A stretch of DNA of 64,000 bases, taken from Myxococcales bacterium. GTDB lineage: Bacteria > Myxococcota_A > Polyangia > Palsa-1104 > JAEUJZ01. The DNA is taken from the NCBI GenBank assembly GCA_016794465.1, contig JAEUKA010000053.1:1-64000 (forward strand), read 5' to 3'. The position numbers and the translations under genes were made by a program. Within the stretch, counting starts at the first letter, position 1; each line of letters begins with the position of its first letter. The notes beneath the pieces were generated by a model. It was not told the DNA's origin, ran no database searches, and saw only the letters and a program-made list of their open reading frames with translations. Below, in pieces: positions 17,979 to 26,767 of this stretch.

Positions 17979-18529
17979 GTCCGCAGTCCCGGTCGAGTCG
18001 TCTTAGACCACAACCGAGCGTCGATGCGGCTTAGCACAGATAACACCAGCGGCGCCACCCCCACGGTCAGCAGCAGCTGCATCGGCAGACCGCGCAGGCC
18101 GCTCCACAAGAGCGCCCGTTCCCCGTCGGCAATCAGCATGATCACCGTCAACAGCAGTCGAAACAGGAGCATCGCCAGCGCCGCCACCGCGCCTTGAGCC
18201 GGCCAACCACCGACGAGAAGCTGGCCCGCCACTCGATGCAGCAGCAGCAGCAAGATCGCCATCCCGAGCGCGCGCAGGCCGTGTGGGGTTCCCTCGACGA
18301 GGTCAGTGGCATAGCCGATCGCCGCCCCGAGTGCGAGCATGCCGAGAGCCGACGCATCGCGCTGAGCAGCCAGGGCGCCGCCGCTGTGTCGACTGGTCAG
18401 CCCCGCATACAGCGCCGTCAGCAGCGCCAGATCCGGCAGCGGCAGCTGGGTCAGCGGTGACAGCCCCGTCGAGACGATCGAGCCGAGGATCGACAAGAGC
18501 AGCAGCCACAGCGCCCGCGACCAGCTCAC
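17975..18529 (-). CDS. mreD: Rod shape-determining membrane protein MreD
   Basis: A small (184 aa) polytopic inner-membrane protein linking MreB/MreC to the RodA-PBP2 synthase. Almost all of its length is hydrophobic helices (for example WLLLLSILGSIVSTGLSPL, LALLTALYAGL, AIGYATDLVEGTPHGLRALG), with the short DLVEG-type loop found in MreD. I chose the GTG at 18529 because its GTGA overlaps the mreC stop by 4 nt. The frame stays open far upstream, but only as the antisense-free third frame of mreC, so that extension is rejected. The stop overlaps the mrdA start by 4 nt. Confidence 0.9.
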   Translation of the reverse strand: MSWSRALWLLLLSILGSIVSTGLSPLTQLPLPDLALLTALYAGLTSRHSGGALAAQRDASALGMLALGAAIGYATDLVEGTPHGLRALGMAILLLLLHRVAGQLLVGGWPAQGAVAALAMLLFRLLLTVIMLIADGERALLWSGLRGLPMQLLLTVGVAPLVLSVLSRIDARLWSKTTRPGLRT

Positions 18530-19419
18530 CGGGGGACTCCAGGGCCACGTGCCGACTCGAAGCCGCGCTTGCCAGCGTCGGGATCGGGGGGCGGCGGCGG
18601 CGACAGCACAATCAGCACTTCGCGCAGGTGAGCAAACGGAACGGTGGGCTCGACTTCGATCTCTTGGTACAGGCTGGCATCGCTGCGACGGACGGCCACT
18701 ACTTTTCCGACGGGAAGATCGCGTGGAAAGCTGCCTCCGAGGCCCGAGGTGAGGACGTTGTCGCCAATCTCGATGGCTTCTTTTTTGAGTACATACTCGA
18801 CGCGGCAGACGTAGCGACTGTCGCTGCCGGTGCCTTTCATGACGCCTCGGCTCTCGCTGCGTGGCAGCACCACATCCACTGCCGAGCGTGCGTCGGTGAG
18901 CAGCTGAACCTCGGCATACGGACCGACGGAGCGGGCGATGCGACCGACCACTCCCTCGGCGGCGATCACCGGCATGCCGGGCTTGACCTCGACGCCGCTG
19001 CGATCGATGCGCACCCGCACAACCCGGAACTGGCGCGAAGTCTCGACGGAAACAACCTGAGCAACGGCGGTATCGGCCAGCACCTGTGAGCGCAGATCGA
19101 GCAGCCGCTCGAGACGCTGGGTCCGCAGCGCGAGTGCCGACTGACTGGCCAGCTGAGAGCGCAGCTCGGCATTTTGGCGCCGCAGCGTCTGGTTTTCTTG
19201 CTGAACCCCGACGAGCGCGAGGTAGCTCGACCACACCGCCGAGATCCGCCCAAACCCGCCCGCAACCACGCTCTGCAGCGGTGCCGCCAGCCTGACCACG
19301 GCCCGATCGAGCGGGGTCTGCTGCTCGGGCGCTTTGACGCTCCACCGCAAGATCAGCGACAGGAACAGCAGCAGCGCCGCGCCGATGAGAAGGCTCTTGG
19401 CCCGCCGGATGAGCGACAA
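18526..19419 (-). CDS. mreC: Rod shape-determining protein MreC
   Basis: A bitopic periplasmic scaffold that activates PBP2 and RodA. The 297-aa protein has a membrane anchor at residues 9-26, a coiled coil (about 72-110, QQENQTLRRQNAELRSQL) and two beta domains with the MreC signatures PGMPVIAAEGVVGRI and LTSGLGGSFPRDLPVGKV. The C-terminus is Pro-rich. The start is TTG 19419, the first codon in frame after the mreB stop, with AGGT about 8 nt upstream; no ATG option fits. The gap to mreB is 9 nt. Confidence 0.93.
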   Translation of the reverse strand: MSLIRRAKSLLIGAALLLFLSLILRWSVKAPEQQTPLDRAVVRLAAPLQSVVAGGFGRISAVWSSYLALVGVQQENQTLRRQNAELRSQLASQSALALRTQRLERLLDLRSQVLADTAVAQVVSVETSRQFRVVRVRIDRSGVEVKPGMPVIAAEGVVGRIARSVGPYAEVQLLTDARSAVDVVLPRSESRGVMKGTGSDSRYVCRVEYVLKKEAIEIGDNVLTSGLGGSFPRDLPVGKVVAVRRSDASLYQEIEVEPTVPFAHLREVLIVLSPPPPPDPDAGKRGFESARGPGVPR

Positions 19420-19428
19420 TGGAGCTAC

Positions 19429-20463
19429 CTACGAAACAGTCACTTCACGCAGCAGCAGCAGCTCGTCAAGCGCTTTGCCCGAGCCGAGCACCACCGCCAG
19501 CTGCGGCGTCTCCGAAACCACCACCGGCAGTCCCGTCTCGTCGCGCAGCAGCAGATCGAGCCCTTTGAGCTGCGAGCCGCCACCCGACAGCACGATGCCT
19601 TTGTCGACAATATCGGCTGACAGCTCTGGTGGCGTCCGTTCCAATACAACCCGTACGGCCTCGACGATCGCGTTCACCGGCTCGGCCAGCGCATCACGAA
19701 TCTCGTCGGAGTTGATGGTCAGTGTCTTCGGCACCCCTGCGACCAGATCGCGACCCTTGACATCCATCGTCAGAACCTCGTCGAGAGGATAGGCCGAGCC
19801 GATCTGCTTCTTGATGTCCTCGGCGGTCCGCTCGCCAATGAGGAGGTTGTACTTGCGCTTGATGTGCTGAACGATCGCCTCATCGAGCTTGTCGCCACCG
19901 ACGCGAATCGACTTGCTGACGACGATACCGGCGAGTGAGATCACCGCGACTTCGGTGGTGCCGCCGCCAATGTCGACGATCATGTTGCCCGACGGCTCGG
20001 TGATGGGCAGTCCGGCGCCGATCGCTGCGGCCATCGGCTCCTCGATCAGGTAGACCTCTCGGGCACCAGCCGCGAGCGCCGAGTCGCGCACCGCGCGCTT
20101 TTCGACTTCGGTAATGCCCGACGGGACACAGATGATGATGCGCGGCTTGACCAGCGTTCGGCGGTTGTGGGCCTGCATGATGAAGTAGCGCAGCATCGCC
20201 TCGGTGACCTCGAAGTCGGCGATCACGCCATCCTTCATGGGCCGCACTGCGACGATGTTGCCGGGCGTTCGACCGAGCATCTCCTTGGCTTCTTTGCCGA
20301 CCGCCAGGACCCGCTTGCTGCCTGCCGCCGATCGCTGGACCGCCACCACCGACGGCTCATTGGAGACGATGCCGCGCCCTTTGACAAAGGTCAGCGTCGT
20401 CGCCGTACCCAAGTCAATGGCAAGGTCATTCGAGAACAGCCCGTAAACCCAATCGAAGAGCAT
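19429..20463 (-). CDS. mreB: Rod shape-determining actin homologue MreB
   Basis: Forms membrane-bound filaments that steer the elongation machinery. The 344-aa protein has the actin-fold phosphate loops: DLAIDLGTATTLTF (phosphate 1), NMIVDIGGGTTEVAVIS (phosphate 2) and the adenosine motif GIVLSGGGSQLKGLD. RVGGDKLDEAI and EEPMAAAIGAGLP are further family blocks. The N-terminal MLFDWVYGLFSNDLA suggests an amphipathic membrane-binding start. It is the first gene of the mreBCD-mrdA-rodA operon; the 180-nt region upstream should contain the operon promoter, though I cannot point to clear -35/-10 boxes. Confidence 0.98.
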   Translation of the reverse strand: MLFDWVYGLFSNDLAIDLGTATTLTFVKGRGIVSNEPSVVAVQRSAAGSKRVLAVGKEAKEMLGRTPGNIVAVRPMKDGVIADFEVTEAMLRYFIMQAHNRRTLVKPRIIICVPSGITEVEKRAVRDSALAAGAREVYLIEEPMAAAIGAGLPITEPSGNMIVDIGGGTTEVAVISLAGIVVSKSIRVGGDKLDEAIVQHIKRKYNLLIGERTAEDIKKQIGSAYPLDEVLTMDVKGRDLVAGVPKTLTINSDEIRDALAEPVNAIVEAVRVVLERTPPELSADIVDKGIVLSGGGSQLKGLDLLLRDETGLPVVVSETPQLAVVLGSGKALDELLLLREVTVS

Positions 20464-20642
20464 CTTTAGTACCCCGTCTCCACGTCGTCACTACCCAACC
20501 TTCGAGCCAGCCACTTCCGCTGGGCGCTAGGCCCATAGCGACTACATGTAGGCAGCCAACGCCCGGCCCTTGTAGCACTTTGACGCGTCGTTCGTAAAGG
20601 GGCCTGGTCGGTTGGGGCTGGCGGGGTTCGGGTCCAGCGCGA

Positions 20643-22142
20643 TCAGTCTTCGAGGCGGAACTTCAGCTGCGTACCTTCGCCGAGTCGGAGCAGGTCGCCA
20701 TCGTTTACCAGGGCTTTGCCGGAGATGCGCTGCTCGTTGATGAAGCAGCCCGACGGAAGGCCGAAGTCGATGAGGAAGAAGCCGTTGGGCTCGCGGCGGA
20801 TCTCGCAGTGACTGGGGCCAAGGCTGGGATCGGTCAGGACCTGCAAGTTGGTGGTTCCAGCGACGGAGCGGCCAATGATCGCGGTGTGCTCGATGCTGAG
20901 CCTCTGACCGGCCAGGGCACCGATGCCGATCAGCGTCGCTCCGATGGGTCGGTTGCCCTTCATCGTCGCATAGCCAAGTAGCTGCGTCGGCGCTGCCAGC
21001 GGTACGGCTCCCGGTCCACTCACCAGCGTCGGTGCTCCCTGCGGGACCAGCTTCTGCACCCGGCGCTTTAAGACAAACAGCGCACCCTGCGCCGCGCCCC
21101 ACAGGCCGACCAGCGACAGCAAAACTCCGAGCAGCCACTTCCACCACGTGCTCGGCTTCGGCGGCGGCACTCCCGGCTGCATGATCGGATTGGACTTGAG
21201 GTCGCCACACTGCAGCGCAAACTGCGAGGTCCGCAGATCATCGAGGCTGAGCTTCTTGGCGACAAAGTGCAGGACGTGGTTCTTTTTCAGCTCCTCAGAC
21301 AGGTTCTGAAACTGCTCTTTGAGGTCGGTGTCCTTCTGCGCCCAGCGAAACGTCCCGAGGGAGCGCTTGGCCAGCTCACCGAGATTGAGCAGCGGCCCTC
21401 GGTCATCACGCGGCGAGAACGCGATCGGAAACAGCGGCACCCCACTTTGCCGCAGCAAATCCCCGACGCGGCGAAAGGTCTTGCGGTCCATCAGCTGGTT
21501 CATCCCGTCTGACAGCACCACGATCGCTTTGCGCGGCGGCGGCAGGGACTCTCCGCTCTTGTCCTTGCCCGGCTGGACCTTGTTGAGCGCGACCAGCCCC
21601 GCCTGAATCGCGTTGAGCAGCTGCACATCGCCCTGATCGTCGGGATTGATGTCGTCGACAATCGGCGCCAGCGCGCCCGGGGCCAAGAACACCGGCGTCG
21701 GCTCCAGCTCGTAACCAAACTGCACCAGCTTCACTTTGGTACGCGGCGGCAGCGACTCCAGAAACTCGCGCAGCGTCTCTTTGATCGTCTCGAACGACGG
21801 CGCAAACAGGGCCGAGATCTCGACCGCCAGCACCAGATACAGCTCTTGGCCGGCGCGCTCGAATGGCTCGGCCTTGTCGGGTTTGGCGACGGGCTTGCCG
21901 TTGACGAGCAGCCGATACACCGACGCTGGACGCTCGGTGTTGATCTGACCTTCCAGCTCGACCACGCCGCCTGTGACCTTGATCTGGCCACCTTGCTCAA
22001 ACTGCGTGAGATCGACCCGTTCCAGCCGGCAGCGGGGCTTGCTGGCGTGCGCCGACTGCGCGACAAGTACGAGCCCGACGAGCAGGATCGCCCACCAGCG
22101 GCGGTGCCAAGGGCCAGGACGCAGGGAATGGCCACTTTCCAT
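20643..22142 (-). CDS. Exported VWA-domain protein with transmembrane helix and C-terminal FHA domain
   Basis: A 499-aa protein with an unusual order: signal peptide (1-33), a beta-rich part, a von Willebrand A-like domain (about 100-290), a membrane helix (about 337-358, WLLGVLLSLVGLWGAAQGAL) and a cytoplasmic FHA domain (about 415-490) with IIGRS, GPSHCEI, SGCFINEQRI and LNDGDLLRLG-type blocks. The metal site of the VWA domain is altered: the usual DxSxS region reads LAVEISALF. Topology places VWA outside and the phospho-threonine-binding FHA inside, so it could relay envelope events to a Ser/Thr kinase. AAGGT precedes the ATG. Function is unknown. Confidence 0.8.
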   Translation of the reverse strand: MESGHSLRPGPWHRRWWAILLVGLVLVAQSAHASKPRCRLERVDLTQFEQGGQIKVTGGVVELEGQINTERPASVYRLLVNGKPVAKPDKAEPFERAGQELYLVLAVEISALFAPSFETIKETLREFLESLPPRTKVKLVQFGYELEPTPVFLAPGALAPIVDDINPDDQGDVQLLNAIQAGLVALNKVQPGKDKSGESLPPPRKAIVVLSDGMNQLMDRKTFRRVGDLLRQSGVPLFPIAFSPRDDRGPLLNLGELAKRSLGTFRWAQKDTDLKEQFQNLSEELKKNHVLHFVAKKLSLDDLRTSQFALQCGDLKSNPIMQPGVPPPKPSTWWKWLLGVLLSLVGLWGAAQGALFVLKRRVQKLVPQGAPTLVSGPGAVPLAAPTQLLGYATMKGNRPIGATLIGIGALAGQRLSIEHTAIIGRSVAGTTNLQVLTDPSLGPSHCEIRREPNGFFLIDFGLPSGCFINEQRISGKALVNDGDLLRLGEGTQLKFRLED

Positions 22143-22229
22143 TACCTTGCATCGTATCCGAACCAGGCAAAAAGTCTCAACCAGAGGGGCAAGGTGCTAG
22201 GCGAGGTCTGGACTCGCGAGCAGGTGAGG

Positions 22230-23066
22230 TCAGGATCGCGGTGGCAGAGGCGGGAGAGCGGAGCCGGCGACGACTGGATTGAACAGGCTGCCAATGCCGT
22301 CGGCTGACAGCTCGATCACGTCGCCCGGCTGTAGGTTTCCGACTCCAGCCGGTGTTCCCGTTGAGATCACGTCGCCCGGTTCGAGCGTCATCACCTGCGA
22401 GATAAACGACACCAGCTCCTCGATGCTGAAGATCAGCTCGTCGCTGCGACCGTCTTGGACCAGCTTGCCGTTGAGCCGGCTCTGCACGGCGGCCTTGGCC
22501 AAGTCAAAGTCAGTCGACACCACCGGCCCGAGCGGACAGAAGCTGTCAAAGCCCTTGGCGCGGGTAAACTGCCCGTCCTTTTTTTGGAGGTCGCGCACCG
22601 TCACGTCGTTGCACAGCGTATAGCCGAGCACGTAGTTGAGCGCGCTCGACACCGACTGGCGATGACAGCGTCGGCCAATCACCACCGCCAGCTCGCCTTC
22701 ATAGTCACAGCGCTCGAATCCAGCCGGCCGGACAATGGCGCGCCCGGGGGACAAGAGCGCCGACGGTGGCTTCAAGAACAGCAGTGGCTCGGCGGGAATC
22801 GGCTTGCCCATCTCGCGGGCATGATTTCGGTAGTTGCTGCCGACGCCGATGATCTTCTGCGGCACCACCGGAACCAGCAGCTCGACCTCGCTGCCGTCGG
22901 GATCTTCTTGCCACTGCTGCGGTGTGTAGGCCAGCCGCTCCCCGGTAGGCCGTCCCCCGAGGAGAGGATCGCCATCCAGCAGCTCAACTACCTCGGGTTC
23001 ATCGTCGAGAACTCGACCAAAGCGGGGTGCGCGGTCCGGCTTCTGAAGCAGGCGGAGAAGCAGCAT
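22230..23066 (-). CDS. Fumarylacetoacetate hydrolase family protein
   Basis: A 278-aa metal-dependent hydrolase, decarboxylase or isomerase acting on beta-diketo or oxo-acid intermediates of aromatic or amino-acid breakdown. It carries the family core KIIGVGSNYRNHAREMG, then LFLKPPSALLSPG, the metal ligand region CDYEGELAVVIG and the terminal GDVISTGTPAGVG. An N-terminal 70-residue lobe as in FAHD1-like members precedes the core. ATG 23066 has AAAAGGAC just upstream. Its neighbours do not identify a pathway, so the exact substrate is open. Confidence 0.9.
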   Translation of the reverse strand: MLLLRLLQKPDRAPRFGRVLDDEPEVVELLDGDPLLGGRPTGERLAYTPQQWQEDPDGSEVELLVPVVPQKIIGVGSNYRNHAREMGKPIPAEPLLFLKPPSALLSPGRAIVRPAGFERCDYEGELAVVIGRRCHRQSVSSALNYVLGYTLCNDVTVRDLQKKDGQFTRAKGFDSFCPLGPVVSTDFDLAKAAVQSRLNGKLVQDGRSDELIFSIEELVSFISQVMTLEPGDVISTGTPAGVGNLQPGDVIELSADGIGSLFNPVVAGSALPPLPPRS

Positions 23067-23106
23067 GTCCTTTTCATATCATGGACTAGGTGGGTGCACT
23101 GAACTG

Positions 23107-23328
23107 TCATCGCACAGTGTCGTCGGACAGCGGGCCCTGCCGGCGCAGCTCAATCTGCTCATCCAGGATCGCCAGGGCCTTGCGGAGCTCTTTGATCTGG
23201 GCGGTCCAGGTCGGCACTTCATCGTCATCACACTCGGCCAGCAGCGCGTGGATTTCGTCCATGGCCGACACGATCTGAGCGCGAGCGGAGAGTGCTTGGG
23301 CAAAAAAGGGCTCTTGCGAAGACGGCAT
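23107..23328 (-). CDS. Small helical protein of unknown function
   Basis: Codes for 73 aa, acidic, with predicted helices (ALSARAQIVSAMDEIHALLA, then WTAQIKELRKALAILDEQIE). It has no signal peptide and no recognised family. No Shine-Dalgarno is obvious; a TAGGGT hexamer lies 6 nt before the ATG (23335-23340). It ends 40 nt before the FAH-family gene and begins 33 nt after the GT-A-like gene, all on the minus strand. Confidence 0.55.
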   Translation of the reverse strand: MPSSQEPFFAQALSARAQIVSAMDEIHALLAECDDDEVPTWTAQIKELRKALAILDEQIELRRQGPLSDDTVR

Positions 23329-23361
23329 ACGCTTACCCTAACGCTTACCAGCTCCGCTTGG

Positions 23362-24387
23362 CTACCTGCTGACTTGGGGCTGAGCGGCGGCGGCCTGGCC
23401 CTCTGCTGGCTCGGCGCTGTCGTCGTCACCGCCGTCTTCCTTGCGCCGACCGAAGTATTCACGGGCCCAGGTGTGCAGCTCGGGCTTGTCGCTGTTCCAG
23501 TCCCAGGCGCCGCTTGGGGCAAGGCGCAGGTCGCGGGCCGGGTCGAAGCCGAGCGCGATAAGCTCGAGGTTGCGATCGCTGTAGCGACGATAAGCGTGGT
23601 CGCCGTGCCACAAGTGGAGGCAAGTGCCGGGGGTGGCAGCGAGCTGGCCTCTGGTATGGGCAAAGAAGCGATCGCAGTAGCGACGGAAGTTTTCGCGGTG
23701 CGGGGTGCTGCGACCGAGGACCTTGTCGATGCACTTGGACTCGTGGTCACCGACGGCGGCGTGCGCGATCAAGTGGTCGCCGCTGCCGGACAGGGCGGTG
23801 TCGTACAGGCCGGTCCGCAGCAAGATGTCGCGGCGTGCGGCCCAGCCGAAGCCGGTGTGACCGTGCTCGTGGTAGTGGCCGCCAAGGTGGATTTCTTTGC
23901 GGTGGCTGTAGCTGTGGGCAAAGCCGCCGATGACCTCGCCGTCGCCTCGGTATTCGGTGTGGTGGCGGGGCAGGCGGATGACCTGCTCGAAGACTTGGAC
24001 GATGGTGAAGCGGTCGAGGAGTCGCGAGGTCAGGCTGGCCCAGTCGGGGCGCTCGAACAGGATGTCAGCGTCGAGCCAGGCGACCTTGGTGCAGGTCGGG
24101 GGCAGGGTGGCGATCGCGACGTTTAAGAGCCGCTCTTTTTGCCACAAGACCGACTGGCAGCGCAGCTTGAGGACGGCGGGGCTATCGGGGAGGACGAACG
24201 GCTCGTCGCCAAACGCGCACTCGACGGTGAGGAGCGGGATGCCGCTGCGTGCCAGGCTGGTAGCGAAGAGTGCGTAGTTGTAGGCGCGGGTCTTATATCC
24301 GTGTGGGTTGTAGTAGGCGGCGATGACCCACAGGTCGGGGGCGACTTCGTAGCGGGGGGCGGGGCAGATGGCGCTCGACGTTGCCAT
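23362..24387 (-). CDS. GT-A-fold glycosyltransferase-like protein, unknown specificity
   Basis: Codes for 341 aa. The N-terminal half resembles nucleotide-diphospho-sugar transferases: LWVIAAYYNPHGYKTRAYNY, then VAWLDADILFERPDW (about 98-112) with a DxD-type metal-binding motif. A His-rich stretch (EIHLGGHYHEHGHTGFGWAARR) and FLHLWHGDH-type motif (LHLWHGDHAYRRYSDRNLE) follow, as in proteins of the family that recognise a galactosyl-like or large-loop acceptor. The last 25 residues are acidic and Ala/Gln-rich. No signal peptide or membrane helix is seen. It lies 60 nt after the P-loop kinase-like gene on the same strand. The family call is by motif only. Confidence 0.6.
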   Translation of the reverse strand: MATSSAICPAPRYEVAPDLWVIAAYYNPHGYKTRAYNYALFATSLARSGIPLLTVECAFGDEPFVLPDSPAVLKLRCQSVLWQKERLLNVAIATLPPTCTKVAWLDADILFERPDWASLTSRLLDRFTIVQVFEQVIRLPRHHTEYRGDGEVIGGFAHSYSHRKEIHLGGHYHEHGHTGFGWAARRDILLRTGLYDTALSGSGDHLIAHAAVGDHESKCIDKVLGRSTPHRENFRRYCDRFFAHTRGQLAATPGTCLHLWHGDHAYRRYSDRNLELIALGFDPARDLRLAPSGAWDWNSDKPELHTWAREYFGRRKEDGGDDDSAEPAEGQAAAAQPQVSR

Positions 24388-24447
24388 GGCTCGGTCATCT
24401 TACCGGGCGATCGGGTCGCCACGACCGCATTCTCGCAGTCGCGGAGG

Positions 24448-25434
24448 TTAGCGGGTGGAGATGTCGGCAAACGCGGTGGCGAGGCCGTGGTGAAGGGCTT
24501 GGATGTCGGCGTCGCGCCACTCGCTCCTTGGGACGCGCACGAAGGTGGTCTTGTCGACGCGGTTGTCGAGTCGGGCGACCGGCAGGTAGTAGCTGCGGGC
24601 CTCGTAGCGGCCGTCGTGTTCAAGGATTCGCTCGACGCGGATGGTGCCGGGGCGATCGCTCTGCTCGATCAGGTAGGCCATGTCATCGGTGCCGTACTGT
24701 CCGAGCATGACCTCCATCGGGACGCAGTGGTGCAGGATCGATCCCTGGGCGTTGGGCTGGCCGCGCGCGATGTTTTTGCGACGGCTCTCGGCGGGATCGA
24801 CCCAGATGTACAGGACGCTGGCGCGCTCGAGGATGGTCGGCGACAAGACCTCGAACGCGGTGGCGTAGCCGTGTGGCGGGCAGAGCGGGAAGGCAGCGCC
24901 GTTTGGTCCGCCACGGGCCGCCTCGATGACGATGGTCTTGCCGGTGCGATCTTGACAGACGGTGCGGTTGAGCAGCTCTAGCTCGCGGCTCGCCTCGGCT
25001 TGGAGACAAGCGGCGACTTTCTTGCGGATGCGATGCGGCACGTCGCCCATGACCTCGGGCAGGCCGAACTTCCGATGCGCCGCGTCGAGCCGATCAAACA
25101 ACAGCTCAGCCGGGTTCTGCGTCGGATAGGGAGTCTGCGCGAGCAGGTGGGCGTAGTCCTCGTTGAGCAGCTCGATCAGCACCGCCCAGGTCCAGCTGTC
25201 ACGAAACGGCCGAGTCGGTCCCTGGTAATAGACATCGTGCCAGCCGTGGGCGCGCAGCTCGTCGTCGATACAGTGCATCAGGTGGACGTACGGGTAGTCG
25301 TCGAGCTGGAGCGTTGGGCCCATGCCGAAGTCGCGGAGGCACTGCTCCTCGGTGAGGCTGGCCATATAGGTCCGAACTTCCGATTTTCCCGATGCTGGTA
25401 GCGAAAACAAGAGGACAGTGTCGAGCAGCTTCAT
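24448..25434 (-). CDS. P-loop kinase-like protein of unknown function
   Basis: Codes for 328 aa. The start shows a Walker A loop, LLFSLPASGKSEVRTYM (G16-K17-S18), and later VLYIWVDPAESRRKNIARG, which looks like a kinase Walker-B strand followed by an Arg-rich lid. LQLDDYPYVHLMHCID may bind substrate, as the DD after the first strand does in small-molecule or zeta-toxin-type kinases. No exact family is recognised. ATG 25434 has GGAG about 10 nt upstream; the open frame to 25536 is rejected. It is followed by the GT-A-like gene, and is divergent to the CAP-domain gene. Confidence 0.65.
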   Translation of the reverse strand: MKLLDTVLLFSLPASGKSEVRTYMASLTEEQCLRDFGMGPTLQLDDYPYVHLMHCIDDELRAHGWHDVYYQGPTRPFRDSWTWAVLIELLNEDYAHLLAQTPYPTQNPAELLFDRLDAAHRKFGLPEVMGDVPHRIRKKVAACLQAEASRELELLNRTVCQDRTGKTIVIEAARGGPNGAAFPLCPPHGYATAFEVLSPTILERASVLYIWVDPAESRRKNIARGQPNAQGSILHHCVPMEVMLGQYGTDDMAYLIEQSDRPGTIRVERILEHDGRYEARSYYLPVARLDNRVDKTTFVRVPRSEWRDADIQALHHGLATAFADISTR

Positions 25435-25568
25435 CGCAGGTTTCTCCGCTTGGAAAGGGCGGCACCTTAACACGGCAGCTGGCTGGAAAAACAAGCGGGC
25501 CGGCGGGCTCAAGCAGGCGGCGGGCGGCGTTGCCAAGGCAGCGGAGGCAAGGTGACAATCGATGCACG

Positions 25569-26744
25569 ATGCGACGACTGCTGCGAGGGCGCTTGGGGCT
25601 GCTGGGTGGGCTGCTGTGCGTAGGTGTGGGGCCAGGACTGGGCCATGCCGAGGGGACTGCTGCCGATGCCGCGATCGTTGCGCGGATTCACAAGGTCAGT
25701 CTGCGCCGGGGCCACACCTCCTTGACCGAGCGGCGTGATGTGTCGGCAGCTGCGCAGGAAGTGCTTTTGCAAGTGCCAGACGGAGTGTCGCCGCCGTTTG
25801 CGGTGATCCAGCGGGAGCTGCTCCGCAAGCAGGTCATCGAGCCGATCCATCGTCAAATCCTGGCCGGCTTTGCGACGGCCGATCCGGGGGCGCTGCTCGA
25901 TGCGATGGAGCCGATGCTGGAGCAGGCGCTGGGCGATCGCAAGTGGCGCTGGTTTGGTGTGGCGGTGCGGCCGATCGACAGTGAGCGCAGCCGGCTTTTG
26001 ATCGTGCTGGTCGAGTCGGGGATCGATCTTGTGCCTCCGCCTGCCGCGACCCAGCTGTCCGAGTCGCCGGTGCCGCTATCGGGGACGGTGCTGGCGCCAT
26101 ATAGCAAGCCTCAGGTGCTGCTGACCGATCCGCACGGTCAGGTGATGCCGCTGCCGATCGTGGTCCGTGGACGTGAGTTTTCCGGCTCGCTGCGCTGTCA
26201 GTCGGTCGGGCTCTACAAGATCGAGGTGATCGGCGAGTCGAAACAGGGTCCGCATGTGCTGGCCAACTTTGTGTGGCCGTGTGTGGCAACCTTGCCGTCG
26301 CTGCCGCCGACTACGGTGGGGCCGCCGGTGGCCCAGGTAATGCGGACGATTGCCGAGTCGGAAGCGGAGCTGCTGCGGCTGCTCAATCGCGATCGGGCGC
26401 AGTCGGGGCTGAAGCCGCTGTCGCTGGATGCGCGACTGACCAAGATTGCGCGCGCGCACTCCGAGGAGATGGTTCGCAAGCGGAGCGTTTTTCATCACTC
26501 ACCGACGACAGGAACACCAGAGGATCGGGTCCGTCGTGCAAAGATCAAGAACTCGATCATTGCCGAAAATCTGGCACAGGCTCCGACGGAGGAAGAGGCC
26601 GAGCGGAGCCTGATGGACAGCCCCGGTCACCGTCGCAACATCCTCGATCCTTCGCTGACGCAGGTTGGGATTGGGGTCGCGACGCTGATGACACCGCAGG
26701 GCAGTCGTCAGCTCTACATCACGCAGCTGTTTATCGCCGAGTAG
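25569..26744 (+). CDS. Secreted CAP/SCP (PR-1-like) domain protein
   Basis: A 391-aa exported protein. It has a signal peptide (GLLGGLLCVGVGPGLGHAEG), a middle region of about 200 residues without a known fold, and a C-terminal CAP domain (about 260-391). The CAP domain shows LLRLLNRDRAQSGLKPL, IARAHSEEMVRKRSVFHHS (putative cavity His/Glu), IIAENLAQA and SPGHRRNILDPSLTQVGIGV, the bacterial YkwD-type pattern. The cellular role of such proteins is mostly unknown. ATG 25569 is in frame with the signal peptide; GGAGGCAAGG lies upstream. It converges on the deformylase-like gene. Confidence 0.88.
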   Translation: MRRLLRGRLGLLGGLLCVGVGPGLGHAEGTAADAAIVARIHKVSLRRGHTSLTERRDVSAAAQEVLLQVPDGVSPPFAVIQRELLRKQVIEPIHRQILAGFATADPGALLDAMEPMLEQALGDRKWRWFGVAVRPIDSERSRLLIVLVESGIDLVPPPAATQLSESPVPLSGTVLAPYSKPQVLLTDPHGQVMPLPIVVRGREFSGSLRCQSVGLYKIEVIGESKQGPHVLANFVWPCVATLPSLPPTTVGPPVAQVMRTIAESEAELLRLLNRDRAQSGLKPLSLDARLTKIARAHSEEMVRKRSVFHHSPTTGTPEDRVRRAKIKNSIIAENLAQAPTEEEAERSLMDSPGHRRNILDPSLTQVGIGVATLMTPQGSRQLYITQLFIAE

Positions 26745-26764
26745 TCGCCGTTTTTTGGGGCGAC
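26744..26764. terminator. Possible bidirectional terminator hairpin
   Basis: GTCGCC (26744-26749) and GGCGAC (26759-26764) can pair around a T-rich loop, between the convergent CAP and deformylase-like genes. The stem is only 6 bp and the U-run is in the loop, so the call is weak. Confidence 0.35.
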
Positions 26765-26767
26765 AAG

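Noticed and set aside
17975..19345. 456-aa minus-strand frame covering mreD and most of mreC
   Set aside because: Only the last 184 residues look like MreD; the rest is an out-of-frame reading of mreC, and a GTG start overlapping the mreC stop explains the gene.
20590..20640. tRNA-like GGTTCGGGTCC near 20625
   Set aside because: The T-loop lacks the invariant A, and no cloverleaf with acceptor stem could be built around it.
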